This document shows, one piece after another, positions 1-8,640 of a DNA stretch of 64,000 nucleotides (the first letter of the stretch is position 1; every line of letters starts with the position of its first letter). This stretch comes from Hyphomicrobium_A sp963812795 (GTDB lineage: Bacteria > Pseudomonadota > Alphaproteobacteria > Rhizobiales > Hyphomicrobiaceae). Location of the stretch: NCBI GenBank assembly GCA_963812795.1, contig CAWEWG010000007.1, positions 975,298 to 1,039,297 on the forward strand. The letters are read 5' to 3'. The position numbers and the translations under genes are program-made. Under the pieces are notes generated by a model that was given only the letters and a program-made list of their open reading frames with translations, had not been told where the DNA came from and ran no database searches.

Positions 1-139
1 CCGCAAGACAAACGTTCGCGTCACTCTAGTGGCCGTGCCCCGTCCTTTGGGGTGAGGTCGGGCATCGGGTCATCTCGATCTTGTGGGCGGACTGCGCTCG
101 AGCGCGAAGCGTAAAGCAGGATCTTCCAACCGCTCGTCG

Positions 140-997
140 TCAAAGGAAGGGCCGTCCACCGGTGACCGCAATGGTCGCGCCCGATACGTAGCTCGACATT
201 GGGTCGGCCAGCATGACGTAGGCCGTCGCGAGTTCGGCTGGCTGGCCCGCGCGCTTCATCGGCGTGTTCTCACCGAACTTTGCCACATGCTCGGCCGGCA
301 TGGTCGAGGGAATCAGCGGCGTCCAAATCGGGCCCGGAGCAACGGCGTTGGCTCGGATGCCCTTGTCGGCGAGCAGCTGTGCAAGGCCGGCCGTGAAATT
401 GTGGATCGCTCCCTTCGTCGTGGCGTAGGCGAGCAGCGTAGGATTGGGCGCGTCGGAGTTGATCGATGCCGTGTTGATAATGACGCTGCCTTCGCTCATG
501 TGCGGTACGGCCGCCTTCGTCAGGTAGAACATGGCGTGTATGTTGACGCGAAATGTCAGGTCCCACTCCTCGTCGGAGATGTCCTCGATCTTCTTGAAGG
601 TCGCCTGATGCGCGGCATTGTTGACAAGGATGTCGATGCCGCCAAGATCCGATACGGCCTTATCGATGATCGCGCGACAGTGTTTTGGATCCTGGACGTC
701 CCCCGCAACAAGGATGGCCTTGCGTCCGGCCTCCTCCACGAGTTTTGCCGTGTCTTTAGCGTCTTCTTCTTCCTCAAGATAAGAGATGAGGATGTCGGCG
801 CCTTCGCGGGCATAGGCAATCGCCACGGCGCGACCGATGCCACTATCCCCGCCGGTGATCACCGCACGCTTGCCCTTGAGCCGACCGGAGCCCTTGTACC
901 TTTGCTCCCCATGGTCGGGGCGCGGCTTCATCGCCTTCGTATAACCGGGCGGTTCCTGTTGCTGTTCAGGGTAAGGGGGCTTCGGGTATTGGGTCAT
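140..997 (-). CDS. SDR-family oxidoreductase (YghA/YhdG-type)
   Basis: This is an NAD(P)-dependent short-chain dehydrogenase of about 285 residues. The nucleotide-binding motif TGGDSGIG lies near residues 48-55 and NNAAH near 126-130. The catalytic Ser is near 178 and the Tyr/Lys pair (YATTK) near 191-195. The proline-rich N-terminal extension of about 40 residues is typical of the subgroup annotated as glucose/ribitol dehydrogenase-like general-stress proteins. I chose the ATG at 997 because GAGGA sits just upstream; an upstream ATG at 1030 would add 11 unlikely residues. The substrate cannot be deduced. It is the first complete gene at the left edge. Confidence 0.88.
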   Translation of the reverse strand: MTQYPKPPYPEQQQEPPGYTKAMKPRPDHGEQRYKGSGRLKGKRAVITGGDSGIGRAVAIAYAREGADILISYLEEEEDAKDTAKLVEEAGRKAILVAGDVQDPKHCRAIIDKAVSDLGGIDILVNNAAHQATFKKIEDISDEEWDLTFRVNIHAMFYLTKAAVPHMSEGSVIINTASINSDAPNPTLLAYATTKGAIHNFTAGLAQLLADKGIRANAVAPGPIWTPLIPSTMPAEHVAKFGENTPMKRAGQPAELATAYVMLADPMSSYVSGATIAVTGGRPFL

Positions 998-1096
998 GAC
1001 TCGATCCTCAGTTTGTCGCGAGACCAACATAGGCGCGCATCGGAGGTTCCCGGCCCAGGACGAGAAGTGCTCTCCCTGCCCCCGATTCGCCCGGCG

Positions 1097-2154
1097 CTAA
1101 GCGACGATGCGCATGGGCGCGTAGCGCATGCCCAGTCTCAGCAACTGGTCGATGAGCTCCGGGTACGAAATGCCGACGTGCGCGGCTGAGCGTGCGAAGT
1201 CCTCATCCTTGGCAATTTGCGGGTTGGGGTTTGCTTCCAAGAGATATGCATCGCCGCTTTCGGTCAGGCGATAATCTAGCCGCGCATAGCCGCTCAGGCC
1301 GAGGGCCCTGTAAATGTCCTTGGAGACGCTCGCCAAGGTGCCTTGTTCTTTGATCCGATAGCTTCGCCGGGCCCGTCTTCAGGCCATGCTGACGCTGGTA
1401 CTCCGGATCCCACTTGGCGCGATCGGTGGCTATCAGCGGCTTGTCGCTATCCTTCTTGGTGCTGGAAAATTCCCAAGCGGGGAGCGTGGTGATGCGATCG
1501 TTGCCCATCACGCCGACATAGATCTCACGGCCCTCGATGAACTCCTCGGCGATTGCCGTCGACTTGGTCGTCCGATGGATGAACGTAACGCGTTCGGAAA
1601 GCTTGTCGTCGTCATTGACGACGGAAGCTGACGAGATGCCGGCCGAGCCCTCTTCCGTGAGCGACTTGACGAACAAGCGGGAAGCCAAGCCGGTCCGGCC
1701 TCTTGAACGCACGGCGCTGCGGGAAGATGGCGAACTCGGGCACTTTGATTCCCTCGTAGGAGAGGATCTTCTTGGTCAGCGCCTTGTCGCGCGCCAGCGT
1801 CAGCCCGCGCGGGTTGCAGCCTGTATACGGCTGCTTGCGTAACTCCAGATAGCTGACCACGTGCTGATCGAAGTGGCCGATGCCATCGAACTCCTCGACG
1901 AGGTTGAAAGCGATGTGCGGCTTGTGCGCGTCGATGGCGCCACGAATGGTCGACAGGTCGTCGGAGACGCCAATCGCGACAACTTCGTGACCGAGTTCCT
2001 CCAGTGCGTCGCGCACGTCGAATTCGGTCTTGCGCAACTCGCGCTGTTTTTCGCTGAAATCCTTGAGGTCCCCGACAGGCAGCAGCTTCTCGTCAGCCAG
2101 CATGATGACGCGCAACTTGCGGCTAGGCTGGTACTTGGCTTGTTTCTTTTTCAC
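1097..2154 (-). CDS. ATP-grasp ligase, D-Ala-D-Ala ligase-like (two frameshifts)
   Basis: This ATP-grasp enzyme joins a carboxylate to an amine with ATP. The product is read in three frames: residues 1 to about 155 from 2154, a middle part from about 1700 to 1345, and a C-terminal part ending at 1097. The N-terminal part resembles Ddl (FNLVEEFDG, YTGCNP, ARDKALTKKIL). The C-terminal part has YARLDYRL and LLEANPNPQ, the Mg-binding Asp, Glu and Asn motif of the fold. The start is a GTG whose GTGA overlaps the stop of the metallopeptidase gene, so the pair is translationally coupled. A true D-Ala-D-Ala ligase normally sits in the division cluster, so this is more likely a Ddl-like peptide or amino-acid ligase of unknown substrate. 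The frameshifts near 1340 and 1690 may be sequencing errors. Confidence 0.75.
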
Positions 2155-3182
2155 AGCGGGAGCCTCGGTGAGTTCTTGAGAATGTCCGTCGTCGTGCGCG
2201 AGACGAGCTTCACGACCTCTTCGATGGTTGTTGCCGTCGGCCGCGAGTGCTTGAGGTTCAAGGCGCGCGCGCGCTGGATCAACTGGCGCAGCACCTGATC
2301 GACCGTATAGGCGGGTACACCCAGCGGGCGGGCGAGCTCCTTCCGCACCGGCGACCTGATGGTGCGCAGGACGCTCACAGCGGATGGCGAGCGACCGTTG
2401 GCGCGGTGCGCCTCTCCCGGGCCGACAAATATGCGGCGCAGTTCATCGTCGAACTTGGCGCTGGCATCCACCCCGTAGAACGCGCGCTTTTCTTCATAGT
2501 GCTCGGCCAGGGTGCGCTCGTTGCCGTGCAGCTCGCCTTCCGGCCGGCGATCAGTGACGAGAGGCGGGAGGTTGCGGCATTCCGACAGCCATGCATCGAC
2601 AGCCTCCAGCTTTTCGATGGCCGGCCAGTCGCGGTACTGCCGCCTCCACAGGCGCTTTGGCAGCAGCCAGGTCGCGAACGTTTCGGCGAAGTCTTCCACA
2701 GGGTGCGACTGGGCGTACCATGAGTTGAGATGCACAACATGCCGCCGGCTATGCGGCTTTACCGCGTACGAGGATGGATACTGTCGGCTCGGCGAGCCAA
2801 ACACGGCGACGTATTCGGGTCGCCGGTAGAACTGAAACGCTTCGTCGATGGCGTGACCGGTCTCGTGGCGGATGATCCGCAAGGCCTCGCGTTCCGAAGC
2901 TCCTTCGGCCTCCAGCATCAGTCGGCGTTCAAGCCGGATAAGGCGGGGGTGGGCGAGATAGAATGGGATGGCGAAGCCGACGATACCGTCCGGGTTGAAC
3001 CACTCCTCGGATAACCAGATCGAGGGCCGCACTTTGATCTGACGGTCGGTGAGTTCACCAAACACGTGCGCGGCGCGCTGGCTGACGGGCGTTCCACTCA
3101 AGCGGATCGGCAGGTCGCAAAAACGAAGCTGGAGAAGCTCTTTATCCGAGAGGCGATCGATCTCCCGCGGCCTGTTAGGCAT
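2151..3182 (-). CDS. Putative zinc-binding metallopeptidase
   Basis: This 343-residue protein has a clear HExxH zinc site (HETGH, residues 106-110) followed by HPVEDFAETFATW, whose Glu at 163 or 167 is the probable third ligand. No signal peptide or membrane segment is visible, so it is likely cytoplasmic. It resembles the uncharacterised family annotated 'putative zinc-binding metallopeptidase'. Its stop overlaps the start of the ATP-grasp gene by 4 nt, so the two were probably selected as a unit. The C-terminal 80 residues hold a helical, basic region. The substrate is unknown; processing or trimming a product of the ligase is an inference only. Confidence 0.7.
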   Translation of the reverse strand: MPNRPREIDRLSDKELLQLRFCDLPIRLSGTPVSQRAAHVFGELTDRQIKVRPSIWLSEEWFNPDGIVGFAIPFYLAHPRLIRLERRLMLEAEGASEREALRIIRHETGHAIDEAFQFYRRPEYVAVFGSPSRQYPSSYAVKPHSRRHVVHLNSWYAQSHPVEDFAETFATWLLPKRLWRRQYRDWPAIEKLEAVDAWLSECRNLPPLVTDRRPEGELHGNERTLAEHYEEKRAFYGVDASAKFDDELRRIFVGPGEAHRANGRSPSAVSVLRTIRSPVRKELARPLGVPAYTVDQVLRQLIQRARALNLKHSRPTATTIEEVVKLVSRTTTDILKNSPRLPL

Positions 3183-3308
3183 TTCATTGTGGCGCTTCTG
3201 ATTGCGCGTCCTGTTCTACTCAGCGCACATCAAACGTTTGGCGCAGCCAAGAGTTGCCTCCCGTGGCCCTCCACGGCGGAAATGAAAAAACACCCCTAGG
3301 TCCATGTC

Positions 3309-3716
3309 ATGTCGGCTACCGCGCGTTTTCGGTTACAGACCAAACCCTCTCGAATTGCAGGCGAGGGCGTATTTGCCATGGAGGACATCCCTTGGGGCAT
3401 GAAGATCGTCGAGTTCACCGGGGCGTTGATCGATGACGATGAGGCGGAGCGGCGAGCGCAAGCAGGTGCTTCAGCGATCATGGAGCTCGGCGACGGCCTG
3501 AACATCGACGGATTCGACAGGGGAGGTATCGCTGCCAAAATTAATCACCGGCGTCGCGCCCCCAATTGCTGCCTCCTCCGCGACGGGGGCAAAATCTGGA
3601 TCATCGCGGGTGTCGAAGGGATCAGCGCGGGCGAGGAACTCACGTACGACTACGGGACCGATTACTATCCGAGACGACGTCCCCAGATGCGCAGGGACCG
3701 AAGTTCTCGCCGATAG
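3309..3716 (+). CDS. Short SET-domain protein (putative lysine methyltransferase)
   Basis: This 135-residue protein is essentially one SET domain. The segments seen are GEGVFA near residues 18-23, the SAM-pocket motif INH followed by PNC near 78-87, and EELTYDYG near 109-116 with the catalytic Tyr. There are no flanking pre- or post-SET cysteines, as is usual in short bacterial SET proteins. It is divergent from the metallopeptidase/ATP-grasp pair, with 126 bp between starts. SET enzymes methylate protein lysines; the bacterial target here is unknown. The GTCATGTCG context offers two ATGs 5 nt apart, and only the second is in frame. Confidence 0.75.
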   Translation: MSATARFRLQTKPSRIAGEGVFAMEDIPWGMKIVEFTGALIDDDEAERRAQAGASAIMELGDGLNIDGFDRGGIAAKINHRRRAPNCCLLRDGGKIWIIAGVEGISAGEELTYDYGTDYYPRRRPQMRRDRSSRR

Positions 3717-3843
3717 TCTTGCTCTAGGGCACGGGACCTTCTCGACCATGCGAGGATGTCCCCTCCCCAAAATTGCTAAGGCCTAGACCAGCCTCGTCGA
3801 CTTCCGCATTGGTCGGAAGCGGTCTTTTGGCGGTTAGAGCCCT

Positions 3844-3870
3844 GATGTCAGCTATGGGTCAAAAGCGGAC
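3844..3870 (+). repeat. Copy A of dispersed MSA(L/M)GQK-type repeat
   Basis: A short intergenic repeat with core GCTATGGGTCAAAAGCGGAC. Its translation begins MSAMGQKR. Related copies lie at 5448-5470, 5489-5515 and 45922-45946, with a weak copy near 8205-8230, all on the + strand and all between genes. I recall this signature from small spurious ORFs in Bradyrhizobium-type genomes. The ORF that starts upstream and reads through it is not credible as a gene. Confidence 0.6.
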
Positions 3871-3966
3871 CGGCAAACGCTTAGCCACCTGGGCAGCGCA
3901 GGTCGAACGTTCCCGCTACCCAGCGAACTCCTTTTCACACCACCGCGCAGACGCGGCTCACTCCTC

Positions 3967-5079
3967 CTACGCGCCTGATCGCGTCTCGGCAGCGACTATC
4001 GGGAGAGGGACAGCCTGTTTCTTTTTGAACGGGCCGAGCAAGAAGCTGTTCAACGGACGCTCGACTAGCAACCCGATGAGAAGGCCGACGGCGAGGGCGC
4101 ACCCGGCGAGAACCGCCTTTGTGCCGAGGACGCCCAGCGTTGGGAACATGCCGGCTGCGCGGATTACTTTTGTGCAGATGGCGAGCGTGAAAAGATTGGA
4201 CAGATAAATCGAGAAGGATGCATCGCCGAGGCGCGTCAAAAGTCCTGGGTTCCACCAGCCCCAGGTGCGCTCGATGCTGAGCAGCGAGAACAGGACCCCG
4301 GCGTCGGCGATTCCCCAATAGAGTATTCGGTCATCGCCGCCCGATGTGCCGCGCAACACACCAGCGGCGAAAATGGCCGCGCTCACCGCGAACACAGCGC
4401 CGATGACGGGGCCTGATACCAAGTCCTGCGACAGGTACAGCCGGCAGACGAGCATCCCGAGAGCAAAGTCGAGCACCACCGGCATGCCGTAAAAATCGAG
4501 CAGGGCGTCGGAGCTGCCCAGGAACCAGCGCCGCATTACGAGGGCGACGAGCACAAGCGTGACGGCCGGAACGCGAAAGCGGCTTGGAAGTAGCAGCCCC
4601 AGTCCGAAAAGGACATAGAAGAAGGCTATCTGATTGAGCGCCCAACCGGGCACGAGGAACGGCTGGAGCTGGCCTATAACGGGATGCGCGTACGGGATGA
4701 AGAGCATCGAGGCGAGAAAGTGCCGCGCGTCGAACGCCGTCGAATAGAATAACGCGGGCGCAATCAAGAACATTGCCAGCATGGCCAGCGTGGATGCCCA
4801 GTAGAGGGGGGCGATGCGTGCAAAGCGTTTGAAGATGTAGCTGCCAATGTGCACGGATCTGCCATGCGTCGTAAGCACGAGAACGAAGCCGCTGATGACG
4901 AACAACATGTCCGTGCCAGCCGCTCCGAAGCCCAGCTGTAGATGCCGGCCGTCTATCAGACGCATAATCTGCAGATCGGTGTGATAAAGGACGACGAGCG
5001 TCGCCGCGAGGCAGCGGCAAAACTGGATGCTGGCAAAACGCGCGCTGCCGGCCGCCGTAGGAGTGCTGTAGGAGGTCAT
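3967..5079 (-). CDS. Acyltransferase 3 family membrane protein
   Basis: This integral membrane O-acyltransferase has about 370 residues and about 10 hydrophobic segments. The family hallmark is the early segment FCRCLAATLVVLYHTDL, with the catalytic His in the first membrane helix, followed by GTDMLFVISGFVL and an Arg-rich loop (FKRFARIAPLYW). Members of this family acetylate or succinylate surface polysaccharides, peptidoglycan or lipids. I chose the ATG at 5079 (MTSYSTP) because GGAAG precedes it; the longer reading to 5274 has no hydrophobic or family-like sequence. No glycan-synthesis neighbours are visible, so the substrate is open. Confidence 0.85.
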   Translation of the reverse strand: MTSYSTPTAAGSARFASIQFCRCLAATLVVLYHTDLQIMRLIDGRHLQLGFGAAGTDMLFVISGFVLVLTTHGRSVHIGSYIFKRFARIAPLYWASTLAMLAMFLIAPALFYSTAFDARHFLASMLFIPYAHPVIGQLQPFLVPGWALNQIAFFYVLFGLGLLLPSRFRVPAVTLVLVALVMRRWFLGSSDALLDFYGMPVVLDFALGMLVCRLYLSQDLVSGPVIGAVFAVSAAIFAAGVLRGTSGGDDRILYWGIADAGVLFSLLSIERTWGWWNPGLLTRLGDASFSIYLSNLFTLAICTKVIRAAGMFPTLGVLGTKAVLAGCALAVGLLIGLLVERPLNSFLLGPFKKKQAVPLPIVAAETRSGA

Positions 5080-5447
5080 CCCGGCTTCCGCCCTACAAGG
5101 ATCGGCGCCGTTGCGGAATGTCTCGTTGGGCGCGGAGCCGTGCGGGACCTGCCAATTCCGACGCATTTTACGATCTTCGCATCCGGTATACCGCCTGCCC
5201 ACTAAGCCGAACGGAGGGTGCCCTGGTCCGTCCGTAGTTTCGAAAGGAGTAGCAGTGCCCAACCACGAGCGCATGCCAGTGGTGATGTCGGATTCGGACT
5301 ACGCCACCCCCTCTAGGAAAAAAATGCCGGAGAGAATTTAGGGTCGGAAGCTGTCTTCGTCGCGCGCCGTCCCGTCCGTCAGCTTAGGGCCAGGAGCGGT
5401 CGTCAATGCTAGACGCGCACCGTCGCTCATCAGCGGACATTCTCAGC

Positions 5448-5470
5448 GCGGCTGTGGGTCAATAGCAGAC
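5448..5470 (+). repeat. Copy B of dispersed MSA(L/M)GQK-type repeat
   Basis: The segment GCTGTGGGTCAATAGCAGAC differs from copy A at a few positions. It lies 18 bp before copy C, so the two form a tandem pair in the same orientation. Confidence 0.5.
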
Positions 5471-5488
5471 CTCAGGCGCGGCCCGCGC

Positions 5489-5515
5489 GATGTCTGCTTT
5501 GGGCCAAAAGCGGAC
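5489..5515 (+). repeat. Copy C of dispersed MSA(L/M)GQK-type repeat
   Basis: The core GCTTTGGGCCAAAAGCGGAC is nearly identical to copy A at 3844-3870. It lies in the gene-free interval upstream of the acyltransferase gene. Confidence 0.6.
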
Positions 5516-5687
5516 TCTGGCTCCGCGTCCGCCGCCACTAAGGCCACAGCCCTAAAGGAACGCCTCGGCAATTTCGCTGGATCATCGCCATTGGGGCCAG
5601 GAGGTTGCAGGTGGCATGGCATCCACCGCATAGCGGACTGTGACTCTCTTGTCCGAGCCAACTTCCTCCGTAGCGACGGCGTCACAG

Positions 5688-5900
5688 TCACGATTTGCTA
5701 TTGTCGCCGCGAGCGGCCAGCCAGGCTTTTGCTTCTTCGAGTGTGAAGGAATAATCGTGACCGGGCACATCTGAAGGCATTTTCGCACCCGACCCGACGT
5801 CAGTTAGGTAAAAGCGGTGCTGGCCCTTACCCACTTTGTCGAGCCGAAAGCCCTTCCGTTCGGCTAAGTGGTGAACTCGCTTTTCATCGGCTCCGGCCAT
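5688..5900 (-). CDS. Small protein of unknown function (70 aa)
   Basis: A compact hydrophilic protein with the segment RKGFRLDKVGKGQHRFYLTD and a C-terminal FTLEEAKAWLAARG. The pattern suggests a small alpha/beta fold, and I recall similar short proteins in rhizobial genomes without an assigned role. The ATG at 5900 follows GAGGCGCC. No membrane segment or signal peptide is visible. It stands alone with no operon partner. Confidence 0.55.
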   Translation of the reverse strand: MAGADEKRVHHLAERKGFRLDKVGKGQHRFYLTDVGSGAKMPSDVPGHDYSFTLEEAKAWLAARGDNSKS

Positions 5901-6103
5901 GGCGCCTCAAACGGCTGCAGCAATAAGAATGCTGGCGGGGTGGCGTAGAGGAACGTCACTGATGCCCAACTGCTATAGGGCTATCAAGGCCGTCCTGCTA
6001 TGGTACCGAGGGATCGAGCGCGCTGAGAGTTGCGCTCGGAATGCGTAAAACCCAATTCTGGAACCTGCGTTTTGCGTGCGGCTTCTCCCAATGGAGGTCC
6101 CCA

Positions 6104-6301
6104 ATGCAGGCAAAGAATCTCTGTGATCGGTTGGGTGCGTCGCTGCGCGAAATGGCGCCAGCGCCGGCTGACTTGGCCATCCCCCCATCGATGTGGGATC
6201 TGCTGAGTGCCATAGAGCGGGCAGAGCATGAGCATATTCTGCGACCCCAAGCGGAGGCCTGGGCGGCGGCCCACCCAAACCGAAAGCGGACTGCCAGCTA
6301 A
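6104..6301 (+). CDS. Small protein of unknown function (65 aa)
   Basis: The ATG at 6104 is preceded by GGAGG at 6093-6097, which supports this start over the one at 6041. The product begins MQAKNLCDRLGASL and is a mostly helical, Ala/Glu-rich chain with no recognisable domain. It lies in the small-gene stretch left of tRNA-Asp. Its expression is not supported by anything beyond the ribosome-binding site. Confidence 0.4.
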   Translation: MQAKNLCDRLGASLREMAPAPADLAIPPSMWDLLSAIERAEHEHILRPQAEAWAAAHPNRKRTAS

Positions 6302-6338
6302 CTTGCGACGTCTCTACGATGCCAACCTTCTGCAGCCG

Positions 6339-6620
6339 TCAGATAACGGCGCGCGCAACGAGCCGCTCGTGAGTTGGCTGTCCGACTGCGGTTAAGAGCC
6401 CGGCAGCGATCAGGGCATCCACCGCTGACTTTGCTTGCTCCATCGTGAGGCCAGTCTCGTCTTCAATCGATGCCCAGACATTCGCGTCGAACTCCAATCC
6501 AGATCCGTCGCTGGCGGCGTGCGCCGCAATCCACCCCATCATGCCAAGCGCGTTCCGCTTCTCATGTTGAAGGTCTAGGCCGCACTCGAACCAGCGAGAC
6601 CATCGCGAAAAATCGGACAT
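6339..6620 (-). CDS. Small protein of unknown function (93 aa), possible winged helix
   Basis: The product begins MSDFSRWSRWFECGLDLQHE and contains the segment EDETGLTMEQAKSAVDALI, which looks like a helix-turn-helix or winged-helix core. It lacks membrane segments. An AAGGGA ribosome-binding site precedes the ATG at 6620. Such proteins are common in prophage and island DNA, but I cannot assign a family. It faces the opposite way from the 6104 gene and their ends are 37 bp apart. Confidence 0.5.
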   Translation of the reverse strand: MSDFSRWSRWFECGLDLQHEKRNALGMMGWIAAHAASDGSGLEFDANVWASIEDETGLTMEQAKSAVDALIAAGLLTAVGQPTHERLVARAVI

Positions 6621-7148
6621 CGGATTGTCCCTTCATGTGAACCGCATCAGGTCTTCTTAGTGACCGGGCAATACAAAGGCCCACCTAGACACGGCAGCGC
6701 GCGGTTGATGGCAACTGCCGCCTTGCCGTGCGGAGAACGGAACCTGGGAGACCGCCCGCAAGAGAGAAAGAAAGGGTGGTGGCGAATAAGGACGATCCGG
6801 GGCCCGATGCGCTTGTCGAGGCCCCTCTAGTTTGTACGTTGGAACCAGTTTTCCACCTATGCATGGTGCTCGCTGCCTGGAACGGCGCCACCAGAACTCG
6901 GTCGTTGAATGATCAGCCGCGCGCTCCCCGGCGTGCGTCGAGCGCCGCCAGGGACTCGGGCCGCCCGCTGGTGCTCACGGCCCGACGGGCGGCTGCCATC
7001 GGGGCCTGCGTGGTCCATGATGCGGAGCCATCGCCGACCACCGCCGCTGGCACTTGCCGGGCGCGCGTCTACCTGGGTAGCGTGAACCGCGCGTGGAACT
7101 TTGCAGCACGCCCACTGGTTTCGCGCTCAGAGCTACCGGAGAATTTCC
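6621..7148. other. Interval without a convincing gene
   Basis: Open frames exist on both strands, but their translations are Arg/Ala/Pro-rich shadows without ribosome-binding sites or family signatures. The region lies inside the accessory small-gene stretch. I see no RNA gene or long repeat here. Confidence 0.4.
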
Positions 7149-7274
7149 ATGGCTTTGCACGAGAACCGACCTGGCCCCAAGCCGGGATCACCGTCGCCAT
7201 CGCCCGCTCCCACGACGGATCCAACGCCGAGCCCGACGAGCGAACCGCGACCGACACAGGCGCCAATTCAATAG
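7149..7274 (+). CDS. Very small proline-rich protein (41 aa)
   Basis: The ATG at 7149 is preceded by CCGGAG. The frame reads MALHENRPGPKPGSPSPSP and continues as Pro/Ser/Thr repeats until TAG at 7272-7274. About a third of the residues are proline, so it is probably disordered. It ends 25 bp before a second small gene of acidic composition, and both have good ribosome-binding sites, suggesting a tiny operon. Function unknown. Confidence 0.4.
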   Translation: MALHENRPGPKPGSPSPSPAPTTDPTPSPTSEPRPTQAPIQ

Positions 7275-7299
7275 CCCTTGGCCACAGGCGGAGATCACG

Positions 7300-7479
7300 A
7301 TGACACCCAAGCCCAAGCCCGACGACGAGCCCGACGCCATCGATCTTGAGCAGGACCTCGGAACACGCCCAGCGGAGCCCGTCGAGACGGACTCGAATGA
7401 CCAGCCAGCCGCCGACGCGAACGGTGACTTCGACGACGAACGCGAAGACGAGAACCAAGCCGTGCCAGACCCTGCGTAG
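7300..7479 (+). CDS. Small acidic protein (59 aa)
   Basis: The ATG at 7300 is preceded by AGGCGGAG. The product starts MTPKPKPDDEPDAIDLEQDL and is rich in Asp, Glu and Pro throughout, with a predicted strongly negative charge and no hydrophobic core. It follows the 41-residue proline-rich gene. Such a chain is likely disordered; a DNA-mimic or chaperone-like role would be speculation. Confidence 0.4.
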   Translation: MTPKPKPDDEPDAIDLEQDLGTRPAEPVETDSNDQPAADANGDFDDEREDENQAVPDPA

Positions 7480-7831
7480 GCGCCCGACGCCTGCAAAAGA
7501 GCGTGCACCATGGCGATTAGGCGTTGGTACCGAATAGTGCTACCAATGGGGACCCACGCAGCACCGAGCCCGCCCCAGCTCTGCGGGCTTTGCCTCCCCG
7601 TTGATCATCGCGTCTTGTTGCGCGTGCGAGGATTGATCGACAGCTCGGGACATAAGCGACCACAGAAGGTCGCACCGCCTCTGGCAGCTTGCGCTTGGCC
7701 GCGCCTCTGGAGTTGGAACGAGCCTTTCAGCTGCGGTGTCGAAATGCATCGAGCTGACTGAGCGGTTACCCACCGCTGGCCAAGGGCTCTCTGCTGCAGG
7801 TCAGGCAGAACGCAATTGAGTGGAGGTCGCT
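7480..7831. other. Interval without a convincing gene
   Basis: Short frames on both strands lack ribosome-binding sites and recognisable composition. The right end carries the GGAGG ribosome-binding site of the gene starting at 7832. No RNA gene or repeat was recognised. Confidence 0.35.
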
Positions 7832-8185
7832 ATGCCGACTGATAACGAGAGCAAGTTGCTTGCCGTCTTAGAAAAGCTGTTCCCGATGGGCACGACGCTG
7901 CGCTTTCTTGAGACCACAGAGCCGGACCACGTGGGCGGAGAATTTCATCGCGTCCGCATTGACTACGTCAAGGATTCGATAAACCTGCGCATTCCGCGGG
8001 CGTTTGTCGAGGAACACCGAGACTGCCAAGCCAGCAGTCAAGTCGAACTCGAGGAGCGGCTGACAAAGTTCATCGTCGACAAGCTGAGCACGTTTGAGCC
8101 CAACCCAGGACCCCGACTTAGGCCGGTGATCGCTTGGACACTCGCGCCAGACACCGCCATTGCCCCCGCCGCGGAGCTCACGTAG
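7832..8185 (+). CDS. Protein of unknown function (117 aa)
   Basis: The ATG at 7832 follows GGAGG with ideal spacing, so I prefer it to the start four codons earlier. The product begins MPTDNESKLLAVLEKLFPMG and alternates charged and hydrophobic residues, consistent with a small globular alpha/beta protein. The C-terminal 25 residues are Pro/Ala-rich. No family is recognised. It sits alone in the small-gene stretch. Confidence 0.5.
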   Translation: MPTDNESKLLAVLEKLFPMGTTLRFLETTEPDHVGGEFHRVRIDYVKDSINLRIPRAFVEEHRDCQASSQVELEERLTKFIVDKLSTFEPNPGPRLRPVIAWTLAPDTAIAPAAELT

Positions 8186-8204
8186 TGCCTCGGCATCTCA
8201 GCGA

Positions 8205-8230
8205 CGAGTGTCCGCTTGGGTCATGTGCTA
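8205..8230 (+). repeat. Degenerate copy of the MSA(L/M)GQK-type repeat
   Basis: The string GTCCGCTTGGGTCATGTGC resembles the repeat core at 3844-3870 but has several mismatches and a one-base gap. It is between genes and in the same orientation as the other copies. Confidence 0.3.
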
Positions 8231-8270
8231 TCGACACGGAGTCGCCTCGAAGGCGGCTTAGCGTCTGCGC

Positions 8271-8504
8271 ATGAACTCAGAGAACCTCCATACGCAGCGT
8301 GATCAGATCTCTGCCGACGTCGGTGCGCTCAAGAGGGGCGCTGCTGAAATGAGCCAGCTCCTCGCCGAAGAAGTGTTGGGCGGTGACGATTGGGAGCGTG
8401 CCATTCGCGTCTTGGCCGAGTGTAGAGCAGAGCGAACACGACTCGACCGGCACCTAATACACCTGGATGCAACGGTCGCGCTTATGTGGGACTGTGACCT
8501 GTAG
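8271..8504 (+). CDS. Small helical protein of unknown function (77 aa)
   Basis: The product begins MNSENLHTQRDQISADVGAL and is nearly all helical heptad-like sequence, ending in ALMWDCDL. It could form a short coiled coil. No strong ribosome-binding site is evident, which lowers confidence. It lies 136 bp before the recombinase-like gene and points the same way. Confidence 0.4.
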   Translation: MNSENLHTQRDQISADVGALKRGAAEMSQLLAEEVLGGDDWERAIRVLAECRAERTRLDRHLIHLDATVALMWDCDL

Positions 8505-8640
8505 AGGTCACCGCGGCTTATCCAACCGCTCAAAACCGATCTCGACTGACCTGGCCTCTGTCGACTTCGCCGGCAAAAGTTTGCTTGCTTGTGGCGTGCC
8601 ATGCCTGCCGATCCCATGAGATACCGCTCGGCAGTATGAC

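Larger units (their letters stand above)
5080..5687. other. Gene-free interval with two repeat copies
   Basis: No reading frame here has family-like composition. The interval holds the upstream region of the acyltransferase gene and two tandem copies of the MSA(L/M)GQK-type repeat between 5448 and 5515. It marks the left edge of a stretch of small orphan genes that extends to tRNA-Asp at 9.7 kb. Confidence 0.5.

Noticed and set aside
3773..4207. Plus-strand frame starting upstream of the MSAMGQK repeat
   Set aside because: It only reads through a known type of intergenic repeat and then antisense to the acyltransferase gene.
6728..7303. Plus-strand frame of 191 codons
   Set aside because: It has no ribosome-binding site and Arg/Ala/Pro-rich composition. 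Its end overlaps the 41- and 59-residue frames, which have better start signals.
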